Below are positions 16,558 through 24,807 of a stretch of 64,000 nt of DNA, piece after piece (the first letter of the stretch is position 1; each line of letters begins with the position of its first letter). The notes under the pieces were generated by a model that saw nothing but the letters and a program-made list of their open reading frames with translations, was not told where the DNA came from and did not search any database. The DNA comes from Saccharicrinis aurantiacus. Its GTDB lineage: Bacteria; Bacteroidota; Bacteroidia; Bacteroidales; Marinilabiliaceae. The translations under genes and the position numbers were made by a program. The stretch covers positions 248,001-312,000 of the forward strand of contig NZ_LYBV02000026.1 in the NCBI RefSeq assembly GCF_001660705.2. The letters are read 5' to 3'.

Positions 16558-18363
16558 ATGTTTAGTTTCAAAATAAATATAGTTTTAGGGATTCTTGTTG
16601 TGTGCAATCTATTTTGTTTCAGCATGAATGGTCAAAGTATGTTGGATACGAAACTATCTATCAATATAAATGAACAAGCTATTGAAGCCGTTTTTAAAGA
16701 AATAGAAGATCAGTGTGAAGTTCGTTTTGCTTATAATCCATCTATTTTTGAGGAAGATAAGCTTGTCACTATAACTGTAGAAAACCAAACATTAGAGTAT
16801 GTTCTTAATCAAATACTAGGTAAAGACATCACCTATAAATTGGTAGGTAAACACTTGGTGTTGCAACTAAGAAACGCCAAGCAAGAAAAAGGAAAGAGTG
16901 ATGCTTTAAAAGGAACCGTGTTTGATGATGAGGGCAATTTATTAGATGGTGCCATCGTGTTTTCATTGTATCAAAATAAAAGTACCATAAGTAATAATGG
17001 AGCTTTTAGTCTAAAAATAAAAAACGATTTAGCTTCTTATGACATCAGTATATCGCACCCAAATTTTAAAGATACCTTATTGCATTTTACGCAAACTCCT
17101 GAAGATGCGATCAGTGTTTATTTAACACGCTTTGAAAAGGATACGCTGCAGTTTCAGAAATTTGAAAATAAAAGCATCAGCAAATTAGATATTAAGCCCA
17201 TTAATAATATTGGTATTGTTGATTTTGTGGTTCCTGAAGAAAAGCGTTATATATCAAGCTATCTGCCATTATTAGAAACTGTACCAGGTCAGGTTTCAGT
17301 AATTCCATCCATTAGTACCAATGCTTTGCATAGTGGTACTGTTAAAAGTAAAATATCACTGAATGTTTTAGGAGGATATACAGCTGGAGTAGATGGGATT
17401 GAACTAGGAGGCTTGTTTAATATAAACTTGGGTGGAGTAAATGGTTTGCAAGCTGCTGGCTTATTTAATATTCTTGGAGAAAGTGTTAATGGTTTACAGA
17501 CTTCGGGTATTTATAATTTGAGCCAAGGAAATATGCGTGGCTTGCAAGCTGCAGGAGTTGTAAATACAACACTTGGTAAAGTAGATGGAATGCAAGTTTC
17601 TGGCTTGTTGAGTTATGCTGGTTCAGATGCCAATATTCAGATATCTGGACTGCAATCGGTGGCAAAAAATAATAGTATACAGGTTTCTGGTTTAGGCAAT
17701 ACATCTAAATCGACAAAAGGAGTACAAATAGCGGGTGTTTATAATATAGCCGACTCTTTAGCCAACGGTATTCAGGTGAGTGGGGTTTTTAATAAAACAA
17801 AGCTTCTTAAGGGGGTTCAAGTTGGATTGGTAAATTACAGTGATACCATCGAAAATGGTCTGCCAATCGGACTCGTTAACATCACCCGTAAGGGGTATCA
17901 GCGTTTGCAAATAGAAACAAATGAGTTATACTATGCGGATGTGGCTTTAAAGACTGGTTCGGAGCACATATATAGTATTTTAAAAGTTGGAGCAGGTAGT
18001 ATTTCTGATGTAGGTTTTGGCATTGGCTTTCAGAGCAGCCCTTATAAAACAGTAGCCCTTAATTTAGATATGGTAGCCTCCGCAGCTTTTGATACCGAAA
18101 GAATTAATGAAGCCAACCTGCCTTTTTATGGTGGCTTGTTTAAAACATCTCTGTCGCTTGGTTTTAATTTACGCAATGGAATGGGCTGCTACCTTGGCCC
18201 TAGCTTTAATATATTTGTGCCCAATAGCAAGGACTTGAGCCACCTTGAGTTTCATGGAGCCATACCAGAAGAATTGTATTATGGGCAGCATATTATTCAA
18301 TCGTCCTATCAAGATGGAGTTGCTAAAGCTTGGCTTGGCTGGCAATTTGGTTTCCGCTTTTAA
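16558..18363 (+). CDS. STN-domain outer-membrane protein with GxQxxGxxN surface repeats; probable signal-input protein of the ECF system
   Basis: In FecIR systems of Bacteroidota this position is usually taken by a TonB-dependent transducer. This 601-aa protein instead has a signal peptide (to about residue 25, SMNGQS) and an STN domain (about 33-102, ININEQAIEAVFKEIEDQ). A carboxypeptidase-regulatory-like Ig domain follows (about 118-200). From about 272 to 445 there are some ten imperfect repeats of about 20 residues on the pattern G-x-Q-x-x-G-x-x-N, for example GLQAAGLFNIL, GLQTSGIYNLS, GLQAAGVVNTT, GVQIAGVYNIA, GIQVSGVFNKT. A beta-rich C-terminal domain ends in WLGWQFGFRF, an outer-membrane-like terminus. 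No plug or 22-strand barrel is present. The repeats and the following domain resemble the LA_2272-type surface-repeat proteins. It is the last gene of the operon with fecR. Confidence 0.8.
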   Translation: MFSFKINIVLGILVVCNLFCFSMNGQSMLDTKLSININEQAIEAVFKEIEDQCEVRFAYNPSIFEEDKLVTITVENQTLEYVLNQILGKDITYKLVGKHLVLQLRNAKQEKGKSDALKGTVFDDEGNLLDGAIVFSLYQNKSTISNNGAFSLKIKNDLASYDISISHPNFKDTLLHFTQTPEDAISVYLTRFEKDTLQFQKFENKSISKLDIKPINNIGIVDFVVPEEKRYISSYLPLLETVPGQVSVIPSISTNALHSGTVKSKISLNVLGGYTAGVDGIELGGLFNINLGGVNGLQAAGLFNILGESVNGLQTSGIYNLSQGNMRGLQAAGVVNTTLGKVDGMQVSGLLSYAGSDANIQISGLQSVAKNNSIQVSGLGNTSKSTKGVQIAGVYNIADSLANGIQVSGVFNKTKLLKGVQVGLVNYSDTIENGLPIGLVNITRKGYQRLQIETNELYYADVALKTGSEHIYSILKVGAGSISDVGFGIGFQSSPYKTVALNLDMVASAAFDTERINEANLPFYGGLFKTSLSLGFNLRNGMGCYLGPSFNIFVPNSKDLSHLEFHGAIPEELYYGQHIIQSSYQDGVAKAWLGWQFGFRF

Positions 18364-18369
18364 TAAAGA

Positions 18370-18397
18370 AACCCCACTAAAATACTTTAGCGGGGTT
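18370..18397. terminator. Hairpin between converging genes
   Basis: AACCCC-A-CTAAA pairs with TTTAG-C-GGGGTT (one internal mismatch, 4-base loop) just after the stop codon at 18363. The T-run is poor, so termination strength is uncertain. Confidence 0.55.
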
Positions 18398-18483
18398 ATA
18401 TAAAAGGACAATAAACAGCGCCTCTTTATTTAATCGAACTCTGGTTGTATGTAGTTACTTACTTATACAAAGTATCGATACTA

Positions 18484-20607
18484 TTATTTTACAATGAGCT
18501 TTTGTGTACTAACATCTTGCCCATGCTTAATTTTTACAATGTATAAACCAGGTTTAAGCTCATTAGTATTAATACTTACTTCGCTATTACTGGTTGTTTG
18601 TTGATAAACTGTTTTACCAGTCATTTCAACAAGTTGAATTGTAAAATCTTCATCGTTATAATTTGTGTTGATACGTAATGTATTACCTTTTAAAGGATTT
18701 GGGAAAATAACAGGCTTGTTAAACGCGCTTTTTTCTTCTGATTGGAATCCTGTTTCTACTGATGCCGATTTAAGTGTTGTATAGCTCACAACCAATTGAG
18801 GTGCTGTTGCAGAGTTTTCTTTGCTTGCAAAAGCAACATCATTTCCTTCAGTTTGTGTAAGCACAAAACTTACCTCTTCATTAGGATTCAATGATGAAGT
18901 ATTTAAACTGCACGAATAAGTACTGCCAATAGCATACGTATTATTTAAACTTCCTAATAGTGCTCCTTTTGATGGGGCATTACTTGTTGTAAGATTAGTT
19001 TCAGACCAGTTATTGCTATCTCCTAAATTAATATCGATATTACCATTTCCAGAATCACCTGAGCAAGTTAGTTTTAACTCGGCTTTGGTTATGGTGCCAC
19101 TGATAGAGCCTAAATCGTACATTAAGTAGCCCGTACGTTTATTAGGTTCTATGCGTATTATATCCGCGTTGTACGCAGTACTTCCTTGTAAGTAAGCATC
19201 GTTTATAGGTGATAGCGTTACGGTTTGTGTTTCAGAACCTGTATCTGTTTTTGTAAATTTAATCCAATTCAGATTTAGATCTCCACCATCAAAAGTAGTT
19301 CGTAATATTTGATTGCTTCCTTCGTTTAGTGAAATATCAGCTAATTTAACAGTCTCAAAGTTTGACCAACCACCAGTATTCGGACAGCTAATTGAACCCA
19401 AATTTGTACCATTAATAGATAATGATATACCTTTACTTGTTGTAGTTGTAGCAATATTTGCTTCAATATCGTAGGTTCCAGATTCAATATTAACGGTATG
19501 TTCTATCCACTCGCCATCAACGGTCCATCCTATATTTATCTCTCCATTTTTAGTTTCAATATCTACACCTTCACTTGTGCGCATAACATCTCCACCTTTG
19601 TTTGTTGCATCAGAATCATGGTAGGCTATTCCTTCGCCGCCCGTGTCAAACTCCTCTGCTTCTATTGTGCCTGGAATACTGCGAGCTGTGCCACCATATG
19701 GTGCTTGTTCGGCCGGCGGTGTTGTACTATCGCCATTGGTTACATACTTGTCCCAAAATGTACTAATGTTTGTAATAGAGCTTGATAAGTCAAATATCCA
19801 CCAATTTTCTACGCAATCTGAAAAATCTACGCCACCTTCTGCAATTGTTGGGTTTTCCCACGATGCATCATATTCATCGCACACTCTTTTTGCTTCAGTC
19901 CAAGCATCACGTGCGTATGTATTAGGGTTACTCGACGCTGTGGCGCTTTCAAGATACGATGTGTTTTTGTTATTAAAATTGGGTGTATTGTTAGTTCCAT
20001 TACCATCTTCTATTTTATGATAATCTGTATTGGATTTAATCCACGAAAGTTTGCTATCGTTGGTCTGTTCTTCGTTCCACTCGCTATGCTGTACCACTAC
20101 TACATTTGATTTAATAAGCGATTCTGATATGCCTTCGTTAATCAATTGATTGCACCAATCATAAGTAATATCCGATTGTCCGGCCTCTTGCACAAATACC
20201 TTTCCTCCGGCATTTAAAATTGGTTTTACTTTAGCTACAATCCAGGTAACAGAATTATTCCAATGGTCGTGAGCGTTTGTCCATATAACATCTTCTTGCC
20301 CAAACAACATATTGTAAAGTCCGGGTACTGCCTCGGTAACAAATGTTCCACCTTGTTCTCCATAAGCACCTGCAACCACATAATGGTTTATGTTGGCAAA
20401 ATCGGCGTGCTGTAACATGCAACCTAATGCTGCCGCCGAATGTACATCATCTTCATCGGGTTTTAAATCGAATTGAGCCAATAATAAGTCCGTATTACTA
20501 TTAAAGTAAGGACGTTGTGCACTTGTATTTTGCACAAAGGTTCCAGCAATAATTATTGCTGCGAAAATTAATTTTAATGATTTAATCATTGTTGTGTTTT
20601 TTTTCAT
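18484..20607 (-). CDS. Secreted CBM6 / DNRLRE / T9SS-sorted protein with uncharacterised N-terminal domain
   Basis: A modular exported protein of 707 aa. Signal peptide to about 30 (QNTSAQ). Residues 35-300 form a domain I do not recognise with certainty. It contains QFDLKPDEDDVHSAAAL (46-62), resembling the D-x-x-x-D-x-D-D metal site of nucleoside-hydrolase-like folds. It also contains a paired histidine stretch (NAHDHWNNS) and several conserved-looking Trp residues. About 312-455 is a CBM6-type carbohydrate-binding module (IPGTIEAEEFDTGGEGIAYH, ending LNLNWIKF). About 465-610 is a DNRLRE-like beta-domain (YLMYDLGSISGTITKAELKL). About 635-707 is a type IX secretion sorting domain (PNPLKG ... 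LKPGLYIVKIKHG, ending QKLIVK). It is probably a secreted or surface glycan-acting or binding protein. It is monocistronic. Confidence 0.8.
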   Translation of the reverse strand: MKKNTTMIKSLKLIFAAIIIAGTFVQNTSAQRPYFNSNTDLLLAQFDLKPDEDDVHSAAALGCMLQHADFANINHYVVAGAYGEQGGTFVTEAVPGLYNMLFGQEDVIWTNAHDHWNNSVTWIVAKVKPILNAGGKVFVQEAGQSDITYDWCNQLINEGISESLIKSNVVVVQHSEWNEEQTNDSKLSWIKSNTDYHKIEDGNGTNNTPNFNNKNTSYLESATASSNPNTYARDAWTEAKRVCDEYDASWENPTIAEGGVDFSDCVENWWIFDLSSSITNISTFWDKYVTNGDSTTPPAEQAPYGGTARSIPGTIEAEEFDTGGEGIAYHDSDATNKGGDVMRTSEGVDIETKNGEINIGWTVDGEWIEHTVNIESGTYDIEANIATTTTSKGISLSINGTNLGSISCPNTGGWSNFETVKLADISLNEGSNQILRTTFDGGDLNLNWIKFTKTDTGSETQTVTLSPINDAYLQGSTAYNADIIRIEPNKRTGYLMYDLGSISGTITKAELKLTCSGDSGNGNIDINLGDSNNWSETNLTTSNAPSKGALLGSLNNTYAIGSTYSCSLNTSSLNPNEEVSFVLTQTEGNDVAFASKENSATAPQLVVSYTTLKSASVETGFQSEEKSAFNKPVIFPNPLKGNTLRINTNYNDEDFTIQLVEMTGKTVYQQTTSNSEVSINTNELKPGLYIVKIKHGQDVSTQKLIVK

Positions 20608-20791
20608 TAATACTGTTTGGGCGCTGTTTTATACCGCATGTATAATGCATTAATTGTTGTTAATTAATCCATGTATACTTTTGGTATAGCCTATTTAGAA
20701 AATTTATGTGTTTTCTGTTTGAATATGTTAATTAGTTAGTGTGTGTTAATTAACTAAAGTATTATGTGTGTTAGTTGTGTTTTGGTAAAAC

Positions 20792-20815
20792 AAAGGCACT
20801 AGCTAAAGTGCCTTA
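20792..20815 (-). terminator. Terminator of the gene ending at 20823
   Basis: Perfect AAGGCACT / AGTGCCTT inverted repeat with a 6-base loop, followed on the minus strand by TTGTTTT. Confidence 0.7.
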
Positions 20816-20822
20816 TTAAACG

Positions 20823-21482
20823 TTATTTTTTCTTAACTATAATCTGTAATTTTTCTAGTAATTGCGGTTTGTCGTAAAGGGCCACTTTAGCTATTTGTTT
20901 AAAGTCGTGCATCCAATCATTAAGCCTATCAACCATTATATCTCTGTCAACGGTGGCTTGTTGTGCTTCACCTTTTTCGAGCATTATTTTTTGCTGATAG
21001 TTTGCTGTTTGATTTACTTTGTTTAACGAACTCTCAAGTCTTTCGGCAGTACAACCAAAATTGCTGGCTTTGCCTAGCCAAACTTCATTATCTAATAAAA
21101 TTTGATAAAAATTAATCATCTGATTTATGGCACTACTAAAGGTGCGCTCGCGTTTGCCGTTTAGTTTAAGTGTAAAATAGGCATCTAAATCATTTTTAAA
21201 AACTACGCGACATATGCTCAAGTGTTGCAGGTATTCTTGTTGAGACTGTTCTAACTCATTAGTTTTGCTTTCTTGCGCTTTGGCCACATCACCATATTCT
21301 TTATAATACGTTTGATTGGCAGTAATTGCATCGTTTAGAATTAGCTTGCCAGTGCCTAACTTTTCAGGGGTATAACCAAATTGGCTTAGGGATGCTGAAA
21401 TGTCGGGATCGTTAATCGAATTGTTAATTCGGAGTGTAGATTTTTGAATGAGTTCATCGATTTTAGCATTTGTTTTAATCAT
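20823..21482 (-). CDS. Hypothetical coiled-coil protein with a short-repeat tract upstream
   Basis: Not recognised by function. The 219-aa, soluble, mostly helical protein has no signal peptide or membrane segment. Features: ATG start with NAKIDELIQKSTLRINNSIN, a GYTPEKLGTGKLILND segment, and a Glu/Gln-rich helix (EQSQQEYLQHLSICRVVF). A second motif repeats the pattern (FGCTAERLESSLNKVNQT versus FGYTPEKLGTGKLILND), suggesting an internal duplication of a helical hairpin. The C-terminus is basic (LQIIVKKK). The region just upstream contains an array of GTACC/GTGCC-like motifs. I have seen similar orphan proteins in Bacteroidota without any assigned role. It is monocistronic with its own terminator. 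Confidence 0.75.
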   Translation of the reverse strand: MIKTNAKIDELIQKSTLRINNSINDPDISASLSQFGYTPEKLGTGKLILNDAITANQTYYKEYGDVAKAQESKTNELEQSQQEYLQHLSICRVVFKNDLDAYFTLKLNGKRERTFSSAINQMINFYQILLDNEVWLGKASNFGCTAERLESSLNKVNQTANYQQKIMLEKGEAQQATVDRDIMVDRLNDWMHDFKQIAKVALYDKPQLLEKLQIIVKKK

Positions 21483-21569
21483 TTTTCTAGTATTAAGGGT
21501 TAATTTATCAACTGTAGTCCGTTTTTTTATGCGGGATCTACATTTTTTATATTGTGATCACTTTATTCT

Positions 21570-21752
21570 GCATGTGCACCAACTTTGCAGCCTTTGCACC
21601 ACTAATTTTTACTTCTGTATCATCATATTCTGACATTGTACTGCGTACCTTTCTCTTGCACCGCTCGCTTTTGCCTTTGTACCATTTATTTTTGCTTATG
21701 TACTTGGTACAAGAGCAGAATTTATGGTACAAGAGCGAAATAATGTGGTATA
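21570..21752. repeat. Clustered GTACC/GCACC short repeats upstream of the 219-aa protein gene
   Basis: About ten occurrences of T-G-(C/T)-A-C-C or its complement fall within 180 bp, for example GTGCACCAACTTTGCAG, TTTGCACCACTAATTTTTAC, CTTGCACCGCTCGC, TTTGTACCATTTATTTTTGC, TTGGTACAAGAGCAG and ATGGTACAAGAGCG. Units are degenerate with 15-30 base spacing. The orientation flips near 21697-21705. Short reading frames through the tract look like translations of the repeat, not genes. Confidence 0.6.
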
Positions 21753-21945
21753 AATAGAGAAAAAGTAATCTACAGAGTGAAGATTGTTGGTGTAATGGTT
21801 ACTACTTTGAAGAGTGGAGTTGCGGAGTTTGGGTTTTTCATAATATAGGTTTGTTTTAAATGGGCATATGTTTTTAAATGAGTAACTAAGTTAGTTTTTA
21901 TATTGATAACTACAAATTTTAATGTGTATTATGTTTTGTGTGAGT

Positions 21946-22022
21946 GATTGCAGCGGCATCCTTTTTGGCCTTTTTCGGGGCAAAAAGATATAGCGAAAAG
22001 CACGACCCGCAGGGGCACACCC
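21946..22022 (-). repeat. Intergenic repeat (GGTCG...CTATATCTTT...GGATGCCG family), copy 2
   Basis: Reverse-oriented partner of 11009-11090, sharing GGATGCCG, CTATATCTTT and GGTCG-GCTTTTC in the same order. The central part CTTTTTGGCC / GGGGCAAAAAG folds into a hairpin. Confidence 0.6.
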
Positions 22023-22052
22023 TAATTAAATTAAAAAAAACTTTAGAAGGAG

Positions 22053-22094
22053 GGGTGGGGGAAAATTGTTTTGAGTTGTCGTGATAATGAAAGA
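22053..22094 (+). promoter_or_regulatory. Predicted ECF-sigma promoter of the second surface-repeat gene
   Basis: GGGTGGGGGAAAATTGT followed by TTTGAGTTGTCGTG and ATAATGAAAGA. It nearly duplicates 15480-15521 with identical spacing. Its overlap with the longer reading frame that begins at 22071 argues that translation starts at the ATG at 22131. Confidence 0.6.
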
Positions 22095-22130
22095 CGCTTA
22101 AAACAATTTATTATTATTAAGATTAGGAAA

Positions 22131-23306
22131 ATGAAAACAAGAATTATAACAGTATTGGTATGGGTTATTTTATTTATGCCAAATATATATGCTCAGAAGT
22201 CGGATAGTATTTTGGTATCAAAAACAGACTCAATTGCCATGCCTAAAGCACAGGCTACTATTATTTATCCGTGGGGAACCAATGGCGAGGCATCGATGAA
22301 GAAAGCGAATAATGTATCGTTTAACTTGTTTTATGGTGTAAACGGAGGTTTAGATGGTGCCGAACTTGGTGGCATAGGAAATCATAATTTAGGAGATGTA
22401 AAGGGTGCACAGTTTGCCGGCGTTAGTAATATTACTAAGGGTAAAACTACGGGTGCCGCTTTTGCAACGGCAGTAAATGTATCAAGTGATTCGGTGCGCG
22501 GGGCATTATTTTCAGGAGGTGTTAATTATTACCAGCATAGTTTGAATGGAGCTGTTTTTGCACCTGTTAATGTGGGTGTAGGCAATGCAAAAGGTGCGCA
22601 GCTTGGTGTGGTTAATGTGCAAAGTAAGCGTGTGGATGGAGCTCAGGTGGGCGTAGTAAATTATGCCACAAATGTGAGTGGATCGCAAATTGGCGTGGTA
22701 AATACTAGCGATAGTATTTCAAGCAGTTTTCAGTTGGGTGTGGTGAATTATACTACCAAAGCAAGCGGTTCGCAACTGGGTGTGGTGAATGTTGTGGGCA
22801 ATGATGATGGTGTTGTGCCTATTGGTTTATTTAGCGTGGTTGGCAATGGTTATTTTGGTTTGGAGCTGAGTACTTCTGAAATTTACCATACTACGCTGCA
22901 ATATAAAATGGGTGTGGATGCTTTTTATAATATATTCTCGGTAGGTCTTCTCGACTATTCAAATTTATCGCAGTATTCTGTTGGTTATGGTGTGGGTACG
23001 CAAAAAAGATTGGGTAAGCATCATTTATTAGGAATAGAATTGGTGGGGCACCAAATTGTTGAGGATAATGAATGGGATGTGGTTAATGTTTTGGGTCAGA
23101 TTAATTTGGATTATACTTTTTTAATTACTCAGAATATTGGCATAAACTTCGGACCAAGTATTAATGGATATTATACCGAGCTTAATAACGGCGGACAATG
23201 GGGAAATATTGATATGCCCTACGATCCGGTTTTAGAGCATGAGTTTGATAGAGGCAAACTGTTTGGATGGATTGGTTTAAACGCAGGTTTAACCATTAGA
23301 TTTTAG
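22131..23306 (+). CDS. Exported surface-repeat protein (LA_2272-like), paralogue of the STN-fused protein
   Basis: A 391-aa protein starting at the ATG at 22131, which gives a clean signal peptide (MKTRIITVLVWVILFMPNIYAQ). From about residue 75 to 250 it has some nine repeats of the G-(A/S)-Q-x-G-V-V-N type (GAQFAGVSNITKG, GAQLGVVNVQSK, GAQVGVVNYATN, GSQIGVVNTSDS, GSQLGVVNVVGN). The C-terminal beta-domain contains PIGLFSVVGNGYFGLELSTS and YKMGVDAFYNIFSVGL, aligning with the same region of the protein at 16558-18363, and ends GWIGLNAGLTIRF like an outer-membrane protein. It lacks the STN and Ig domains. The shared upstream block suggests control by the same ECF sigma factor. Function unknown; probably an outer-membrane structure. 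Confidence 0.8.
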   Translation: MKTRIITVLVWVILFMPNIYAQKSDSILVSKTDSIAMPKAQATIIYPWGTNGEASMKKANNVSFNLFYGVNGGLDGAELGGIGNHNLGDVKGAQFAGVSNITKGKTTGAAFATAVNVSSDSVRGALFSGGVNYYQHSLNGAVFAPVNVGVGNAKGAQLGVVNVQSKRVDGAQVGVVNYATNVSGSQIGVVNTSDSISSSFQLGVVNYTTKASGSQLGVVNVVGNDDGVVPIGLFSVVGNGYFGLELSTSEIYHTTLQYKMGVDAFYNIFSVGLLDYSNLSQYSVGYGVGTQKRLGKHHLLGIELVGHQIVEDNEWDVVNVLGQINLDYTFLITQNIGINFGPSINGYYTELNNGGQWGNIDMPYDPVLEHEFDRGKLFGWIGLNAGLTIRF

Positions 23307-23392
23307 AGATTGATGGAATTCCAAATATAAATTTAGATATAAGTTATAAGCGAACAGTTTGTTATTCGAATGACGTTTTTCTTAGACTTGTA

Positions 23393-23632
23393 TTTAGGCG
23401 CCTCGTTAGACCGGCCTCTTTACAAAAGGCTTTTGTTTTATTTGGAGCTTTAGTAAGACTGGCTAGCTGAGAGCTTTGCTCTTAGATCCGCCAGCCGCAC
23501 TTAAGCTACCAATAAATAAGAAAGTTTTTTGTAAAGCAGCCTTGAATTTCTTTGCTTCCGTTTCTTGCTTCAAGGCAAGAAATGAAGTTGGGCCTACCTG
23601 CCGGCAGGCAGGTTTGGGCAAACAGCCCAATA
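23393..23632 (+). repeat. Mosaic intergenic repeat (TTTAGGCGCCT family), long copy
   Basis: Starts TTTAGGCGCCT and ends TTTGGGCAAACAGCCCAATA. It includes a TTTCTTGCTTCAAGGCAAGAAA hairpin, given here only in outline (23562-23583), and the palindrome CCTGCCGGCAGG (23597-23608). The same start, a Lys-tract-like hairpin and the same end occur in a shorter version at 31070-31150. No gene is visible between 23307 and 23693. Confidence 0.55.
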
Positions 23633-23693
23633 CGTGATATTATTTAGAGTAACATTGATTTGAAGCAATAACAAACATTATAATAGAAATACT

Positions 23694-24560
23694 ATGAAAA
23701 CGAAGATTATCTCATTAGCAGTTATAGTAATCGCAGTTTTATCATTTACATCGTGCGAAAAAATAACGGGCGAAGGTCCTGTTGTAACACAAGAATTAGA
23801 TATAGATTATTTTACAGGGGTTAGTAATAATACCTCGCATACAGTTAGCATTAATTATGGCGACGCCTTAAAAGTTACAGCAAAAGGAGAGGCTAATATT
23901 ATTGATAGAATAGAAACTTATATTGATAATGGCGTGTGGAATTTTGAACTTAAAAATGGGAACTACAAAAACTATAGCTTAAGTATTGAAATTACAATGC
24001 CAGAAATTAATTATGCGCAAATGAATGGTTCGGGTAAAATTGAAGTTTCGGATATGTTGGCTACCGATGTTACAGAGGAGTTGACCTTAAAACACAATGG
24101 CTCGGGCCGATTAAATGTTTCTAATATGGAAGATTATGCGGCTATATATTGTAAAGGTCAGGGTAGTGGTTCTATTACATTATCAGATATTACTATGGAT
24201 GGTTCTGAACTTAAGTTAGAGAACTCGGGAAGCGGAAATATTAAAATTAGTAATAGTACCCTAATTGCCAATCAGTTTTATGCCAAGTCGGAAGGCAGTG
24301 GTGAGATTACTATTAAATCATCCGACGATTCGTTTTTTAATGTGGCAGATGTAAACTCTAGTGGATCGGGTTCAATAGACGTAGTGAGTGCTGTTGTGAG
24401 TAAATGGTCTTCAACACAAAATGGATCGGGCAGCGTTAAAGCGCATGTAAAAGACGAATTGAGTGTTACCATAAACGGATCAGGAAGCTTTAAATATAAA
24501 GGAAGCCCAACTATTTTAAAACAAGAAGAAAATGGCTCGGGTAGTGTTGGCCGACTATAG
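23694..24560 (+). CDS. GIN-domain (DUF2807) lipoprotein
   Basis: A 288-aa protein with a lipoprotein signal peptide (AVLSFTSC, Cys at about 21). The rest is a DUF2807 head-GIN beta-solenoid-like domain with recurrent GSG turns: NGSGKIEVSD, NGSGRLNVSN, QGSGSITLSD, SGSGNIKISN, EGSGEITIKS, SGSGSIDVVS, NGSGSVKAHV, NGSGSFKYKG, NGSGSVGRL. The starting FTGVSNNTSHTVSINYGD is family-typical. Role unknown; such proteins are often found beside regulators in Bacteroidota. It ends just before a palindromic repeat. It may be cell-envelope associated via its lipid anchor. Confidence 0.88.
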   Translation: MKTKIISLAVIVIAVLSFTSCEKITGEGPVVTQELDIDYFTGVSNNTSHTVSINYGDALKVTAKGEANIIDRIETYIDNGVWNFELKNGNYKNYSLSIEITMPEINYAQMNGSGKIEVSDMLATDVTEELTLKHNGSGRLNVSNMEDYAAIYCKGQGSGSITLSDITMDGSELKLENSGSGNIKISNSTLIANQFYAKSEGSGEITIKSSDDSFFNVADVNSSGSGSIDVVSAVVSKWSSTQNGSGSVKAHVKDELSVTINGSGSFKYKGSPTILKQEENGSGSVGRL

Positions 24561-24562
24561 TA

Positions 24563-24616
24563 ATACCAAAAACACCATCAATTTATTTATCAATCATTTA
24601 ATAATGTATTTGGTAT
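24563..24616. repeat. 54-bp palindromic intergenic repeat, copy 2
   Basis: ATACCAAAAACACCATC to AATAATGTATTTGGTAT; matches the copy at 6686-6740 in all but about four positions. It begins 2 bases after the GIN gene stop codon and may act as its 3' hairpin. Confidence 0.75.
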
Positions 24617-24734
24617 AAATTATTTGTTTTTAGCATGCTCTGCACCTTATAATTGAGAGGGATTACTTTATAGATATGCAGAAAAACAGTCTTAAGACAA
24701 GAATAAGTTATTTATAATTGATAAGAAAAAGAAT

Positions 24735-24765
24735 AGCGTAACTGCATAGTGGTTACGCTTTTTTT
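24735..24765 (+). terminator. Rho-independent terminator
   Basis: AGCGTAAC / GTTACGCT perfect 8-bp stem with a 9-base loop and seven T; about 175 bases after the GIN-domain gene. Confidence 0.85.
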
Positions 24766-24807
24766 ATGCCCAATTTTAGAGGGATACAAGTTTTGAAACT
24801 AAAAAAG

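Noticed and set aside
21547-21732. 61-codon frames through the GTACC repeat tract on both strands
   Set aside because: Low-complexity translations of the repeats, with no family resemblance.
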